NCBI RefSeq assembly: GCF_000282895.1
Contig: NZ_ALBQ01000002.1
Location: 1-64,000, forward strand
Source of the DNA: Sphingomonas sp. ATCC 31555
Lineage (GTDB): Bacteria > Pseudomonadota > Alphaproteobacteria > Sphingomonadales > Sphingomonadaceae
Length of the DNA stretch: 64,000 nucleotides
Direction of reading: 5' to 3'
Below the pieces are notes generated by a model. It saw only the letters and a program-made list of their open reading frames with translations. It did no database searches and had not been told where the DNA came from. The position numbers were made by a program, and so were the translations under genes. Of the stretch, positions 1 to 9,547 are shown piece by piece; the first letter of the stretch is position 1, and every line of letters begins with the position of its first letter.

Positions 1-693
1 GCCGCCGCCGCGCGGCCCGCCACCCGGCCTGCCGCCGCCACCGCCCCGCCGCCGCCGCATCGCGCCGGGGTTCAGCTCGGGCAGTTCCTTCTTGGTGATG
101 CGGCCGTCATGATCGGTGTCGAGCATGTCGAAGCGGCGCTTGGCGGCGCTCAGGAATTCGTTGGGCGTCACCCCGCCGTTCAGCGTCATGTCGGCGGCGG
201 TCACCGGTTCCGGGCTGCCCAGATAGTTGAACCGCGCCAGCCCACTCAGGATCCGGGTGGAGCCGACCGCGGCCGTCTTCTCCTTGCCGTCGCTGCTCAA
301 CGCCGGGCCACCGCCTTCGAATCCGCCGCCGCGCGCTTCGGGGGCGAGCACGGTTTCGTACACTTCGATATCGCCGGGATCGACTTCGCCGTCCGCCTTG
401 CGGTCGAGGATCTTGAACCAGCGCACCGCATCGGCGCGGAACTCGTCCAGCGTCAGTGCGCCGTCGTGATTCGCATCCGCCCCGTCGAACCAGGCGTCCT
501 TGGGCGCAGGGCCGTCCGGCTTGCCGCGAAACGGCTCGCCCATGGGGCTGATGAACAGCGCCCCTCGCGGTCCCCCGCCGGGTCCGCCGGGACCGCCGGG
601 TCCACCGGCACCGCCCGGCGGCGGCGGGCCATCCTGTGCCTGCGCCCCGCTCGCCAGCACCAGCAACAACCCGGCGATCACCTGAATCCGCAT
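1..693 (-). CDS. EF-hand domain exported protein (3' end outside window)
   Basis: The frame is open from the ATG to the window edge (231 codons, no stop), so the C-terminus is missing. Residues 1-19 form a signal peptide ending AQA|QDG. A Gly/Pro-rich linker follows (about 21-45), then EF-hand loops DANHDGALTLDE (about 73-84), a weaker LDRKADGEVDPGD (about 97-109) and LDTDHDGRITKKEL near the distal end, after which the chain becomes Arg/Gly-rich. A GGAGGC Shine-Dalgarno lies just upstream. Inferred role is periplasmic or extracellular Ca2+ binding; no catalytic domain is visible. Confidence 0.85.
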   Translation of the reverse strand, partial: MRIQVIAGLLLVLASGAQAQDGPPPPGGAGGPGGPGGPGGGPRGALFISPMGEPFRGKPDGPAPKDAWFDGADANHDGALTLDEFRADAVRWFKILDRKADGEVDPGDIEVYETVLAPEARGGGFEGGGPALSSDGKEKTAAVGSTRILSGLARFNYLGSPEPVTAADMTLNGGVTPNEFLSAAKRRFDMLDTDHDGRITKKELPELNPGAMRRRRGGGGGRPGGGPRGGG

Positions 694-805
694 CTTCTGC
701 CTCCACCCGATACCAAGCGCTCGCGGCTAGCCGGCGATTGTCGCAGGAGTATGCCGAAAAATTTCAGCTTGGGCGCCGCGCTGCGATTGTGGCAGCAGGC
801 GGGGC

Positions 806-1738
806 ATGACCGGCGCTTCCCCCATCGTCCCCGATACCGAGCATCGCGGCCTGCTCGGTCTGCTTCCGCGCCGCTGGCGGCCCTATGCGCTGCTCGCCCG
901 CTTCGACCGGCCGATCGGCTGGTGGCTGCTGTTCCTGCCCTGCGCCTGGGGGGCGTTGCTCTCCGGGTTGCCCGATGGCGGCGGCTGGCGGATCGGGGCG
1001 ATGCTGCTCGGCGCAATCGCGATGCGCGGATCGGGCTGCGTCTATAACGACATCGTCGATCGCGATCTCGACGCGCAGGTCGAGCGTACCCGCAGCCGCC
1101 CGCTGCCCAGCGGCGCGGTCTCGATGCGCGCGGCGTGGATCTGGCTCGGCGTCCTGCTGGCGATCGGCTTCGGCGTGTGGCTGGCGATGCCCTGGCCCGC
1201 CAAGCTCTGGTCGCTGGCGACATTGCCGGTGGTCGCCGCCTATCCGTTCATGAAGCGCATCACCTGGTGGCCGCAGGCGTTCCTCGGCATCGTCTTCGGC
1301 TCCGGCGCGCTGGTCGGCTTCGTCGCGGGCGATCCCGCGGGCGCGTTCGCCAGCCGCCAGGGGGCCGGATGGTGGCTCTATGCCGGCACCATCCTGTGGG
1401 TGATCGGCTACGACACCATTTATGCGCTGCAGGACGTGGAGGACGATGCGATCGTCGGCGTCCGTTCCTCGGCGCGGCGGATGGGCACGCAGGTCCGCGG
1501 CGGCGTGGCGCTGCTCTATGCCCTCGCGCTGGCGCTCTGGGCCATGGCGTTCTGGACCGTCCGTCCCGATCCGCTGGCGCTGCTCGCGCTGCTGCCCGCC
1601 GCGCTGCATCTCTTCTGGCAGATCGTCACGCTCACGCCCGCCGACGGCGCCAACGCGCTGCGCCGCTTCCGTGCCAATCGCGATACCGGCTTCCTGATGC
1701 TCGCCGCCTGCGCGGTGGTGGGGATGTCCGGACTTTGA
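806..1738 (+). CDS. ubiA: 4-hydroxybenzoate polyprenyltransferase UbiA
   Basis: Membrane prenyltransferase that attaches the polyprenyl tail to 4-hydroxybenzoate in ubiquinone synthesis. The 310-aa protein has about eight hydrophobic segments and both Asp-rich motifs of the UbiA superfamily: NDIVDRDLD at 81-89 and YDTIYALQDVEDD around 202-214, which bind Mg2+-diphosphate. Length is normal for the family. The pmbA-like gene starts 31 bp downstream and the phosphatase gene overlaps that, so the three are probably co-transcribed. Confidence 0.95.
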   Translation: MTGASPIVPDTEHRGLLGLLPRRWRPYALLARFDRPIGWWLLFLPCAWGALLSGLPDGGGWRIGAMLLGAIAMRGSGCVYNDIVDRDLDAQVERTRSRPLPSGAVSMRAAWIWLGVLLAIGFGVWLAMPWPAKLWSLATLPVVAAYPFMKRITWWPQAFLGIVFGSGALVGFVAGDPAGAFASRQGAGWWLYAGTILWVIGYDTIYALQDVEDDAIVGVRSSARRMGTQVRGGVALLYALALALWAMAFWTVRPDPLALLALLPAALHLFWQIVTLTPADGANALRRFRANRDTGFLMLAACAVVGMSGL

Positions 1739-1769
1739 TTTTGTGCCGCGGCAACCCTAAGTCCCGCCG

Positions 1770-3116
1770 ATGCTGAACAACGAACACGCCCTGGAGCGCG
1801 CCGCCGATGCCGTTGCGCGCGCGCGCCGTGCCGGGGCGGACGCCGCCGACGCCGTCTTCTCCGCTGATCGCTCGCTGTCGGTCTCCGTCCGCATGGGCGC
1901 GCTGGAGGATGTCGAGCGCTCCGAATCCGCCGAGCTCGATCTGCGCGTGTTCGTCGGCCGCCGCTCGGCCAGCGTGTCGACCAGCGATCTGAGCGACGAC
2001 GCCCTCGCCACGCTGGTCGAGCGCGCCGTCGCCATGGCGCGCGAAGCCCCGGAAGACCGCTGGGCCGGCCTCGCGCCCGAAGATCGCCTGCTCCACGGCG
2101 CCCCGCCGCATCTCGATCTCGACGACGGGGCCGAGGTGGAACCCGCCGCGCTCAAGGCCCGCGCTCTCGCCGCCGAGGAAGCCGCCCGCGCCGTCCCCGG
2201 CGTCACCAACAGCGAAGGCGCGGGGGCCGGCGCCAGCCGCGTCCAGCTCGCCCTCGCCACCAGCCACGGCTTCGCCGGCGCCTTCGCCCAGACCAGCCAC
2301 GGCATCTCCGCCAGCGTGCTGGCGGGCAGCGGCGGCGCGATGGAGCGCGATCATGCCCATCACTCCGCCCGCCACGCCGCGCTGCTCGAATCGCCGGAAG
2401 CGATCGGCCGTCTCGCCGGCGAGCGCGTCGTCGCCCGGCTCAACCCGCGCAAGATCCCCAGCGGCGCGATGCCGGTGGTGTTCGATCGCCGCGTCTCCTC
2501 GGGCATGCTCGGCCATCTGATCGGCGCGATTTCCGGCGCGGCGATCACCCGCCGCACCAGCTTCCTGCTCGATGCGCTGGGCACGCGGATCTTCGCTCCC
2601 GGCGTGACGATCTGGGACGATCCCCATCGCCCGCGCGGCCTCCGCTCGCGGCCCTTTGACGGCGAAGGATTGCCGGTCAACCGCATGCAGATCGTCCGCG
2701 ACGGGATGCTGGAAAGCTGGCTGCTCGAAAGCGCCGCCGCCCGCCAGCTCGGGCTCGAGCCGACCGGCCATGCCACCCGCGGCGGCGGCGGCGCGCCCGG
2801 CGTCTCGCCCAGCAACCTCTATATGGAAGCGGGCACGATTCCGCCCGAAACGCTGATCGGCGAGATCGACTATGGCCTGCTGGTGGTCGAGCTGATCGGC
2901 CAGGGCGTGAACGGGGTCACCGGCGATTACAGCCGGGGCGCCGCCGGCTTCCTGATCGAAAAGGGCGAAATCACCGTGCCCGTTTCCGAAGTCACCATCG
3001 CCAGCAACCTCAAGGACATGTTCCGTGCGCTCACGCCGGCGAACGATCTGGAGTTCCGCTACGGCATCAACGCGCCGACGCTGCGCATCGACGGGATGAC
3101 GATCGCCGGTGCGTGA
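1770..3116 (+). CDS. pmbA: TldE/PmbA-type metalloprotease subunit
   Basis: 448-aa member of the TldD/PmbA family. In characterised members the TldD partner carries HExxxH and TldE/PmbA lacks it; none is visible here, which favours the PmbA side. The C-terminal signature QGVNGVTGDYSRGAAGFLIE is diagnostic. Known roles of TldD/E are maturation of small peptides and degradation of CcdA antitoxin. No tldD lies in this window. The end overlaps the next gene by 8 bp. Confidence 0.92.
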   Translation: MLNNEHALERAADAVARARRAGADAADAVFSADRSLSVSVRMGALEDVERSESAELDLRVFVGRRSASVSTSDLSDDALATLVERAVAMAREAPEDRWAGLAPEDRLLHGAPPHLDLDDGAEVEPAALKARALAAEEAARAVPGVTNSEGAGAGASRVQLALATSHGFAGAFAQTSHGISASVLAGSGGAMERDHAHHSARHAALLESPEAIGRLAGERVVARLNPRKIPSGAMPVVFDRRVSSGMLGHLIGAISGAAITRRTSFLLDALGTRIFAPGVTIWDDPHRPRGLRSRPFDGEGLPVNRMQIVRDGMLESWLLESAAARQLGLEPTGHATRGGGGAPGVSPSNLYMEAGTIPPETLIGEIDYGLLVVELIGQGVNGVTGDYSRGAAGFLIEKGEITVPVSEVTIASNLKDMFRALTPANDLEFRYGINAPTLRIDGMTIAGA

Positions 3117-3882
3117 ACTCGCTGCTCAGATCGCCAGGGTCGCCGGCCAGGCGGCGCAGCACGCGATGCTGCGCTGGCGCAGCGACTTCGCGCGCTGGGA
3201 AAAGGCGCCGGGCAACCCGGTCTGCGCCGTCGATCTGGAAGTGGATGCGTTGTTGCGCGAACGGCTGCAGCGGCTGGTGCCCGATGCCGGCTGGCTTTCC
3301 GAAGAGACGGTGGACAATGCCGATCGGCTTTCGGCCGATCGCATCTGGGTGGTCGATCCGATCGACGGCACCCGCGATTATCTGCGCGGGCGGCCCGGCT
3401 GGGCCGTCTCGATCGCGCTGGTGGAGCGCGGCCAACCGATCATCGGTGTGCTCGACGCACCGGCGCGGGGCGAAGTGTGGACCGCGCTGGCCGGCGTCGG
3501 CGCCTGGCGCAACGGCAAGCCGCTGCGCGCCGCCGAGCGGGCTGACCTGCCCGGCGCCCGCGTGCCGGCGGACCAACTCCCCAAGGTCGATCGCGATCTG
3601 GTGATGGTCCCCAAGCCCAATTCGATTGCGCTGCGCATCGCCATGGTCGCGGCGGGCGAAGCCGATCTGGTCGCCACGCTGCGCTGGGGCCATGAATGGG
3701 ACATCGCCGCGGCGGTGCTGCTGGCCCGCGAGGCCGGGGCGGCGGTTACCGATGCACTGGGCCAGACGCTGGCGTTCAACACCCCCTCGGGCGAGGCCTA
3801 TGGCGTGCTCGCGACGACGCAGGGCATTCACGCGGCTGCCGTGGCGCGGCTCGCGGATCGGGTGGAGCTGGGGCGGGGATAG
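3109..3882 (+). CDS. Inositol monophosphatase-family phosphatase (CysQ-like)
   Basis: 257-aa Mg2+/Li+-dependent phosphatase. It carries the metal-site motifs SEET (64-67), WVVDPIDGTRDYLRG (80-94, D83 and D86 as metal ligands) and GHEWDIAAA (194-202, D198). The start is GTG inside the pmbA reading frame, indicating translational coupling. The substrate cannot be settled from sequence: 3'-phosphoadenosine 5'-phosphate (CysQ), inositol phosphate or another small phosphate ester are all possible. Confidence 0.85.
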   Translation: MRELAAQIARVAGQAAQHAMLRWRSDFARWEKAPGNPVCAVDLEVDALLRERLQRLVPDAGWLSEETVDNADRLSADRIWVVDPIDGTRDYLRGRPGWAVSIALVERGQPIIGVLDAPARGEVWTALAGVGAWRNGKPLRAAERADLPGARVPADQLPKVDRDLVMVPKPNSIALRIAMVAAGEADLVATLRWGHEWDIAAAVLLAREAGAAVTDALGQTLAFNTPSGEAYGVLATTQGIHAAAVARLADRVELGRG

Positions 3883-3917
3883 CAGGGGCGTTTTCCGCAA
3901 ATCCCGGCCAGATAGGT

Positions 3918-3948
3918 GGTCATCCCCGCGCAGGCGGGGATCCACTGG
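3918..3948. repeat. REP-like palindrome, family C
   Basis: ATCCCCGC (3922-3929) is followed four bases later by GCGGGGAT (3934-3941), inside the longer GTCATCCCCGCG...GGATCCACTGG context common between sphingomonad genes. A degraded cousin (GCCCGCGCGGGAATGG) lies near 3997-4012. The rest of the gap between the phosphatase gene and the next gene holds nothing I recognise. Confidence 0.7.
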
Positions 3949-4147
3949 CGCTGAATCTGCGGTTCTTGCCTCCGGCACAGCGGCAAATCCATGCTCGCCC
4001 GCGCGGGAATGGTGGCGGTTCGCGGGCAGCCACCGCTTCTTCTTCTGTGCGATCCACGTCCATGCAAGGACGGGGCGCGCAGCCGCCAAACCTGATAGCT
4101 CTGCATGCCATCCCAGGCTAGTCTCTAGGCTCAGGGGGGGTGTAGGG

Positions 4148-5149
4148 ATGCGGATCAAACGGGCTCTTGCGCTGTGTGCGGCCGCCATCCTGCTGCCGGC
4201 GGCATCCGATCCACCGCCTGCTTTGGCGCCGTACTTCCACCAAGGCAGATTTGACCCCGGCGATTTCGGCTGGATGCGCGGCCGCTTCCCGGATGCCGGT
4301 CCGGCGGAGGTGCAGGCCTATGCGGCAATCGAAGCATGGATGAGCCGATGTTACGAGGAGGGCGTGGCGCGCACGCGCGAAGAGCTTGCGTCGATGGGAA
4401 TCATGCAAGCGGACCTTTCGGAAACCGGGCCGCGCGATCTGCAGTGCGGTGCCGTGATGATGGCGAACTCCGTGCAGACGCGCTCCGCCGCGACATGGGC
4501 TGACTTTCAGCGCGACCTGCAGGAGGCGCGGCCGGTTGCTTCGAGCTTCCTGCTTGCGTTGCGGCTCACGGAGCGCGGCACCTCGCTCCGGCATGGCGCG
4601 ACACTGGAAGAGCAATTGCTCGTGCGGGTGGTCGGGGAACAGGTGCTGCGAAAGGCTGCCAATTGGGGGCAAGGGGAATTGGCGGATGCGCCACGTCTTT
4701 CCAGCGGTGCCCGGTCGGTGCTCGACGCCTATTTCATGGTCGCTGGTTTCGAACACGATCGCGCCAACACGGGATGGCTGAAGGCGCAGGTCGATCGAGG
4801 CGGCTGGCCGACCATTGCCCAAGCCGGCACCGCCGGATCCAATGCGGCGTGGCTGCTCGTCCAGCATGCCGATGCAGACCCGGCGTTCCAGCTGCGCGCA
4901 CTGCGCCTGATGACGCCGCTGGTCGCTTCGGGCGAGGTGAACAAGCGCAACTACGCATACCTCTATGACCGCATCATGCTCAAGATATCCGGCAAGCAGC
5001 GCTACGCGACGCAAGTGACGTGCAAGGATGGCAGGCGCGTCGCCCAGCCGCTCGAAGATGAAGCCAGGGTGCCGGCCCTGCGGGCGGAGATGGGGCTTGA
5101 GCCATTCGCCGACTATCTGAAGCTGTTCGCCAACTGGGACGGCTGCTGA
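4148..5149 (+). CDS. DUF6624-type exported protein
   Basis: 333-aa protein of unknown function. Residues 1-19 look like a signal peptide (MRIKRALALCAAAILLPAA). The C-terminal half has the block AAWLLVQHADADPAFQLRAL, characteristic of the DUF6624 family, and a conserved YLYDRIMLKISGKQRYATQV stretch. I chose this ATG because it creates the signal peptide and lies just after GTAGGG; the same frame is open further upstream but without coding character. Function unknown. Confidence 0.75.
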   Translation: MRIKRALALCAAAILLPAASDPPPALAPYFHQGRFDPGDFGWMRGRFPDAGPAEVQAYAAIEAWMSRCYEEGVARTREELASMGIMQADLSETGPRDLQCGAVMMANSVQTRSAATWADFQRDLQEARPVASSFLLALRLTERGTSLRHGATLEEQLLVRVVGEQVLRKAANWGQGELADAPRLSSGARSVLDAYFMVAGFEHDRANTGWLKAQVDRGGWPTIAQAGTAGSNAAWLLVQHADADPAFQLRALRLMTPLVASGEVNKRNYAYLYDRIMLKISGKQRYATQVTCKDGRRVAQPLEDEARVPALRAEMGLEPFADYLKLFANWDGC

Positions 5150-5190
5150 CTTCTTGCCTGTGCGGACCTAGTCGTTTGGCCATTGTTCCA

Positions 5191-5580
5191 TATATGTTCT
5201 AACGGTCTCCACGACCGCGCTCTTTGACGTCGTCCACCCATCGTCTTCGCCGCATCCCGGCGCGCGAGCCTGAACGTCTTGGACTTTGCGGGATACAGTC
5301 CCTTGATCCTTCCGCCGCTCCGCGGCTCCCTCCCTTATGGGAGCGGGAAGGGTGAGGGGGATGGGGCAAACCGTGCCGCTCGCATGTGCGACGATCCCGC
5401 CGCGAAACGACGCGAGACCCTAAACTTCCTAAACTTTCGGCCCCACTTCGTCGAAGCCATAGGCCTTCACACCCCCCAAAACTGCGCACGAGCCTAAACT
5501 TCCTAAACTTCGCAATCCGTGCAGCGATCCTGCGGCGGCGTACCGCATCCAGCCCCTGTGCCTTTGCGGGGCGAGCGTGC
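5191..5580. repeat. Repeat block 1, upstream of the 106-aa gene
   Basis: The gap from 5150 to 5592 has no gene. It contains, in order, TATATGTTCT, GCTCTTTGACGTCGTCC (5219-5235), a degenerate CCTGAACGTCTTGGACTTT (5269-5287), a CTCCCTTATGGGAGCGGGA palindrome (about 5327-5348), CCTAAACTTCCTAAACTTT (5419-5437) and CCTAAACTTCCTAAACTTC (5493-5511) followed by CGCAATCCGTGCAGCGATCC. The same elements recur in the same order and near-equal spacing in the gap on the far side of the next gene. Confidence 0.85.
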
Positions 5581-5592
5581 TAAGGCCCCGCC

Positions 5593-5913
5593 ATGTCGAA
5601 ATCCCTGAGCACCAGCGGTGCCATCGATCTGGATGGCGTGACCTATGATTGGCGTCTGCAGCGCGAGCCCCATCTGTCGGACGACGAAGGCTGGAAGGGG
5701 ATGACCATCGCGGTTCTCCAGCGCGATGCCAAGCGCGAAGCCTGGCTGGAATTTCCGGCGCCCAAGCGCCTGCTGAAGGGGCTGCCGCGTGGCCGTCTCC
5801 AGCTGGACGACGCGACGATCGCGCGCTGCGTCCGGTCCGCTCTGTCCGCCGGCTGGGATCCCTTGTCGCGGGGCAAGCCCGAGGTTTTCGTCGTCGACTC
5901 CCAGGGCAATTGA
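5593..5913 (+). CDS. Hypothetical 106-aa protein between repeat blocks
   Basis: Small acidic-basic protein with no signal peptide, membrane segment or motif I recognise. The sequence is not low-complexity, and residues such as WRLQREPHLSDDEGWKGM and LEFPAPKRLLKGLPRGRLQL give it real protein character with normal local codon use. It stands alone between two diverged direct-repeat blocks and has no operon partner. Function unknown. Confidence 0.6.
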   Translation: MSKSLSTSGAIDLDGVTYDWRLQREPHLSDDEGWKGMTIAVLQRDAKREAWLEFPAPKRLLKGLPRGRLQLDDATIARCVRSALSAGWDPLSRGKPEVFVVDSQGN

Positions 5914-5992
5914 ACTGCCAAGGCGGAGCGCTTGCCCAGCCGCACAGCGAACGGCCCATCGGGCCAGGCCTTGCATCGGGCGTATCGTTCTT

Positions 5993-6375
5993 TATATGTT
6001 CTCTTGGCCCGTAACGGCCGCCGCTCTTTGACGTCGTCCGCTCATCATCCCTCGCCGCACAGATGCGCGCGAGCCCGAACTTCCTGAACTTCACGTCGTG
6101 GCGGGTAGCGCGCCTTTCGCTCGACCACCCTCGCCCTTCCGCCGCTCCGTGGCTCCCTCGCTCCCTTTCCCCTCGGTAGAGGGAGGGTGAGGGTGGCAGC
6201 AGGGTCGCAGTCCATCCGCAAAACCGCGTGAGACCCTAAACTTCCTAAACTTCAGGTCTCATCCCAGCCGATGACACAGCGCCGTCACCGCCGCCAAGAT
6301 CGCGCACGAGCCTAAACTTCCTAAACTTCGCAATTTATGCAGCTATCCCGCGGTGGCGCGGATCAGCCCCGCTTC
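5993..6375. repeat. Repeat block 2, downstream of the 106-aa gene
   Basis: Colinear diverged copy of block 1: TATATGTTCT (5993-6002), GCTCTTTGACGTCGTCC (6023-6039), CCCGAACTTCCTGAACTTC (6074-6092), a CCCTTCCGCCGCTCCGTGG...GGGAGGGTGAGGG palindromic stretch (about 6136-6195), CCTAAACTTCCTAAACTTC at 6235-6253 and 6311-6329, then CGCAATTTATGCAGCTATCCCG. The block runs up to the 3' end of purK. No gene is visible in the gap 5914-6362. Confidence 0.85.
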
Positions 6376-7439
6376 ACCCGCGTCACATGCCCCATCTTGC
6401 GCCCGGGCCGGGCCTGGCCCTTGCCGTAGAGGTGGAGATGGGTGCCCGGCTCGGCGAGCAGTTCGGGCCAGCGATCCGCCTCGTCGCCGATCAGGTTTTC
6501 CATCTCGACATGGCTGCCGGTCAGCGCCGTCGAGCCGAGCGGCAGGCCGCAGATCGCGCGGACATGGTTCTCGAATTGCGAGGTCTCGGCGCCCTCGATC
6601 GTCCAGTGGCCGCTATTGTGGACGCGCGGCGCCATTTCGTTGAACACCGGGCCCTGCTCGGTCGCGAAGAACTCGCAGGTCAGCACGCCGATATGGCCCA
6701 GCGCCTCGGCGACGCGGCCGGAGAGTGCCGCCGCCTCGGTCCAGTGGCGGGCGATCTCGGCGGGGGCGGGCAGGGTGGAGCGGGCGAGGATGCCGTCCTT
6801 GTGCTCGTTCCAGGGCGGCGGATAGCTGGCCAGCGTGCCGTCGAGCCCGCGCACCGTAATGATCGAAAATTCGTGGCTGAAGCTGACGAAGCCTTCCAGG
6901 ATCGCCGGCCGCTCGCCGATCGCCGCCCAGGCGGCCTCGGCCTCGGACGCGTCGTGCAGCCGCACCTGGCCCTTGCCGTCATAGCCGAGCCGCAGCGTCT
7001 TCAGGATCGAGGGGGCGCCGATCTTGGCAATAGCGTCGTGGAGCTCGTCGCGGGTGGTGACCAGCGCCCAAGGCGCGGTGCGGCCGCCAAGCTCCGCCAC
7101 GAACGACTTCTCGTTGGCGCGGTCCTGCGCGATTTCCAGGCTTTTGGCGCCTGGTCGGACCGGTACCTTCGCCGCGAGATGCGCGACCGGCGCCAGCGCG
7201 ACATTCTCGAACTCGTACGTCACCACGTCGGCGTGGCTCGCCAGTTCGTCGAGCACGATATGGCTGTGATAATCGGCGCGGGTGAAGCTCGAGGCGGTCT
7301 GCGCGGCGACGCTTTCCTCGTCCGGGGCCAGCACATGCGTGCGATAGCCGAGCTGGGCCGCTGCGACCGCGATCATCCGGCCGAGCTGGCCGCCGCCGAG
7401 GATCCCGATGGTGGAGCCGGGGGGAAGCACGTCGCTCAT
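6363..7439 (-). CDS. purK: N5-carboxyaminoimidazole ribonucleotide synthase PurK
   Basis: 358-aa ATP-grasp enzyme that carboxylates aminoimidazole ribonucleotide using ATP and bicarbonate in purine synthesis. The N-terminus has [11 protein letters not shown], and the ATP-grasp core shows [13 protein letters not shown] and [20 protein letters not shown]. The start codon overlaps the purE stop (ATGA), so PurE and PurK are translationally coupled. The same frame is open upstream but that stretch is the purE gene in another frame. Confidence 0.96.
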   Translation of the reverse strand: MSDVLPPGSTIGILGGGQLGRMIAVAAAQLGYRTHVLAPDEESVAAQTASSFTRADYHSHIVLDELASHADVVTYEFENVALAPVAHLAAKVPVRPGAKSLEIAQDRANEKSFVAELGGRTAPWALVTTRDELHDAIAKIGAPSILKTLRLGYDGKGQVRLHDASEAEAAWAAIGERPAILEGFVSFSHEFSIITVRGLDGTLASYPPPWNEHKDGILARSTLPAPAEIARHWTEAAALSGRVAEALGHIGVLTCEFFATEQGPVFNEMAPRVHNSGHWTIEGAETSQFENHVRAICGLPLGSTALTGSHVEMENLIGDEADRWPELLAEPGTHLHLYGKGQARPGRKMGHVTRVKRG

Positions 7440-7921
7440 GCCGGTTCCTCCGCGACGCTTTCGGTCTGGGCGGTGCGCCAGGCCTTGAGCCGCTCGGCAA
7501 GTGCTTCGTCGGCGGTGGCGAGGATCGCGGCGGCGAGCAGCCCCGCATTTTTCGCGCCCGCCTTGCCGATCGCCAGCGTGCCGACGGGAATGCCGCCGGG
7601 CATCTGGACGATCGAATAGAGGCTGTCGATGCCCTTCATCGTCTTGGATTCGACCGGCACGCCCAGCACCGGCAGGTGAGTCATCGCCGCCGCCATGCCG
7701 GGCAGGTGCGCCGCGCCGCCGGCCCCGGCGACGATCACCTTCAGCCCGCGGTCTGCGGCGCCATGGGCATAGTCGTACAGCCGTTGCGGGGTGCGGTGGG
7801 CGGAAACCACCCGGGTTTCGTGCGGTACGCCCAGTTCGATCAGGATGTCGGCTGCGTGGCGCATCGTCTCCCAGTCGGAGGTGCTGCCCATGATGATGCC
7901 GATGAGTGGTGCGTCCGCCAT
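7436..7921 (-). CDS. purE: N5-carboxyaminoimidazole ribonucleotide mutase PurE
   Basis: 161-aa class I PurE that converts N5-CAIR to CAIR in purine synthesis. Signature motifs are IIMGSTSDW (9-17), [10 protein letters not shown] (38-47; active-site His42) and [12 protein letters not shown]. It is the first gene of a purE-purK operon; 4 bp overlap with purK. Confidence 0.97.
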   Translation of the reverse strand: MADAPLIGIIMGSTSDWETMRHAADILIELGVPHETRVVSAHRTPQRLYDYAHGAADRGLKVIVAGAGGAAHLPGMAAAMTHLPVLGVPVESKTMKGIDSLYSIVQMPGGIPVGTLAIGKAGAKNAGLLAAAILATADEALAERLKAWRTAQTESVAEEPA

Positions 7922-7990
7922 TGCCTGCCGCTCTTGGGAAGGGAAGGCGGCTTGTTAGTGGCGCCGTGCCGCTAGGGCAATGGCCAAGGC

Positions 7991-8015
7991 GCCCGGCGCC
8001 GCGATGGCGCCGGGC
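7991..8015. terminator. Perfect hairpin after gpmA
   Basis: GCCCGGCGCC and GGCGCCGGGC form a perfect 10-bp stem with a five-base loop, directly downstream of the gpmA stop and upstream of purE. There is no clear T-run, so it could be a weak or Rho-assisted terminator, or an RNA-stability element. Confidence 0.5.
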
Positions 8016-8023
8016 AGGCCAGG

Positions 8024-8710
8024 TCAACGTTCGTTCAGATAGTAGCGGTCGGTGGCGTTCAGCGCGTCGTCCAGCTGGTAGACGATCGGCTGGCCGGTGG
8101 GGATTTCCAGGCTGACGATCTCATCGTCCGGGATGCCCGACAGGTGCTTGACCAGTGCGCGCAGCGAGTTGCCATGGGCGGCGATCAGCACGCGCTTGCC
8201 GGCCTTCAGCTCGGGGGCGATGCGCTGCTCCCAATAGGGCAGCACGCGGGCGATCGTGTCCTTCAGGCTTTCGGTCTGCGGGATCGGGATGCCGGCATAG
8301 CGGGGATCCTTGGCCAGGTCCCAGGGCGAATCCGCTTCCGGCAGCGGCGGCGGCACGTCGAAGCTGCGGCGCCAGATCTTCACCTGGGCGTCGCCATGCT
8401 TGGCGGCGGTCTCCGCCTTGTCGAGGCCGGTCAGCCCGCCATAATGGCGCTCGTTCAGCCGCCAGTCCTTCTCCTCCGGCAGCCAAAGCCGGTCCATCGC
8501 CTCCAGCGCGAGGTGCAGCGTCTTGATAGCGCGGCTCTGGAAGCTGGTGAAGCACAGGTCGAAGTCCAGGCCCTTGTCCTTCATCAGCGTGCCGGCGGCG
8601 GTGGCTTCGCGCACGCCCTGTTCGGTCAGATCGACGTCCCACCAGCCGGTGAAGCGGTTCTCCAGGTTCCAGGCCGACTGGCCGTGGCGGATCAGAACGA
8701 GGGTGGGCAT
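8024..8710 (-). CDS. gpmA: 2,3-bisphosphoglycerate-dependent phosphoglycerate mutase
   Basis: 228-aa glycolytic enzyme interconverting 3- and 2-phosphoglycerate. [20 protein letters not shown] contains the phosphorylated His9; [14 protein letters not shown] and [14 protein letters not shown] (second catalytic His) are diagnostic of the cofactor-dependent type. Length is normal. It precedes purE on the same strand but a strong hairpin separates them. Confidence 0.97.
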   Translation of the reverse strand: MPTLVLIRHGQSAWNLENRFTGWWDVDLTEQGVREATAAGTLMKDKGLDFDLCFTSFQSRAIKTLHLALEAMDRLWLPEEKDWRLNERHYGGLTGLDKAETAAKHGDAQVKIWRRSFDVPPPLPEADSPWDLAKDPRYAGIPIPQTESLKDTIARVLPYWEQRIAPELKAGKRVLIAAHGNSLRALVKHLSGIPDDEIVSLEIPTGQPIVYQLDDALNATDRYYLNER

Positions 8711-8785
8711 GGGCGATCTCCTTGCATCGATATGCCGCCGTCCTTAGCGACATGGGCGACAGGGACAAGCGCAGGAGACGACGCG

Positions 8786-9505
8786 ATGGTTCGGCAGACG
8801 CTGGTCTATGATGGCCCGGGCGGCCCCTTCGAGGGAAGCTTGGTGTGGAACGACGCGGTGGGCGGCACCCGCCCGGCCGTGCTGGTGCTGCCCAATGTGT
8901 TCGGCGCGAAGGATGCTGATGTCGAGAAGGCCGAGGCATTGGCCGGGTTCGGCTATGTCGCGCTGGTCGCCGACGTCTATGGCCAGGGCAAGCGCACTGT
9001 CGGCGGCGATCCCGGCTATGCCCGCTATATGGAGGAACTGAACGCGGATCGCGGCCTGTTACGGGACCGTCTGGCAGCGTCGCTGGCCGCCCTGGCCGGC
9101 CTGGCATTGGTGGACCATGCCCGGATCGCAGCGATCGGCTTCTGCTTCGGCGGCAAATGTGTGCTCGACATGGCACGTGCGGGGCTGCCGATCCTGGGCG
9201 GCGTCTCGTTCCACGGCGTGTACGACCGGCCAGACCTGCCCGCCGAGGCACCGATCGCTACGAAGCTGCTGGTCTGCCATGGCTGGGACGATCCGCTCGC
9301 GCCGCCCGATGCTACGGTCGCCCTTGCCCAGGAACTCACCGATCGCGGTGCCGACTGGCAGCTCCACGCCTATGGCCATGCCGGCCACGCCTTTACGGAT
9401 CTAAGCCGCAAGGACAGTCCCAACCCGGCGATTGCCTACGAACCCCGCGCCGACAGACGCAGCTGGCAAGCGATGATCCAGTTTCTTGGCGAACTCTTCG
9501 CTTGA
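8786..9505 (+). CDS. Dienelactone hydrolase-family protein
   Basis: 239-aa alpha/beta hydrolase. The nucleophile is Cys120 in GFCFGG, with Asp168/169 in GWDDPLAPP and His201 in HAGHAF, the Cys-Asp-His triad of dienelactone hydrolases. The start chosen follows CAGGAGACGACGCG; the longer open frame upstream runs over gpmA. No aromatic-degradation genes are nearby, so the substrate is unknown. Confidence 0.88.
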   Translation: MVRQTLVYDGPGGPFEGSLVWNDAVGGTRPAVLVLPNVFGAKDADVEKAEALAGFGYVALVADVYGQGKRTVGGDPGYARYMEELNADRGLLRDRLAASLAALAGLALVDHARIAAIGFCFGGKCVLDMARAGLPILGGVSFHGVYDRPDLPAEAPIATKLLVCHGWDDPLAPPDATVALAQELTDRGADWQLHAYGHAGHAFTDLSRKDSPNPAIAYEPRADRRSWQAMIQFLGELFA

Positions 9506-9512
9506 GCGGGCA

Positions 9513-9542
9513 GGGGCCGCCGGACCATGTGCCAGCGGCCCC
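9513..9542. terminator. Hairpin between convergent genes
   Basis: GGGGCCGC (9513-9520) pairs with GCGGCCCC (9535-9542) in the 42-bp gap between two convergent genes. Its position suggests a shared bidirectional terminator; T-tracts are weak on both sides. Confidence 0.55.
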
Positions 9543-9547
9543 CGTCT

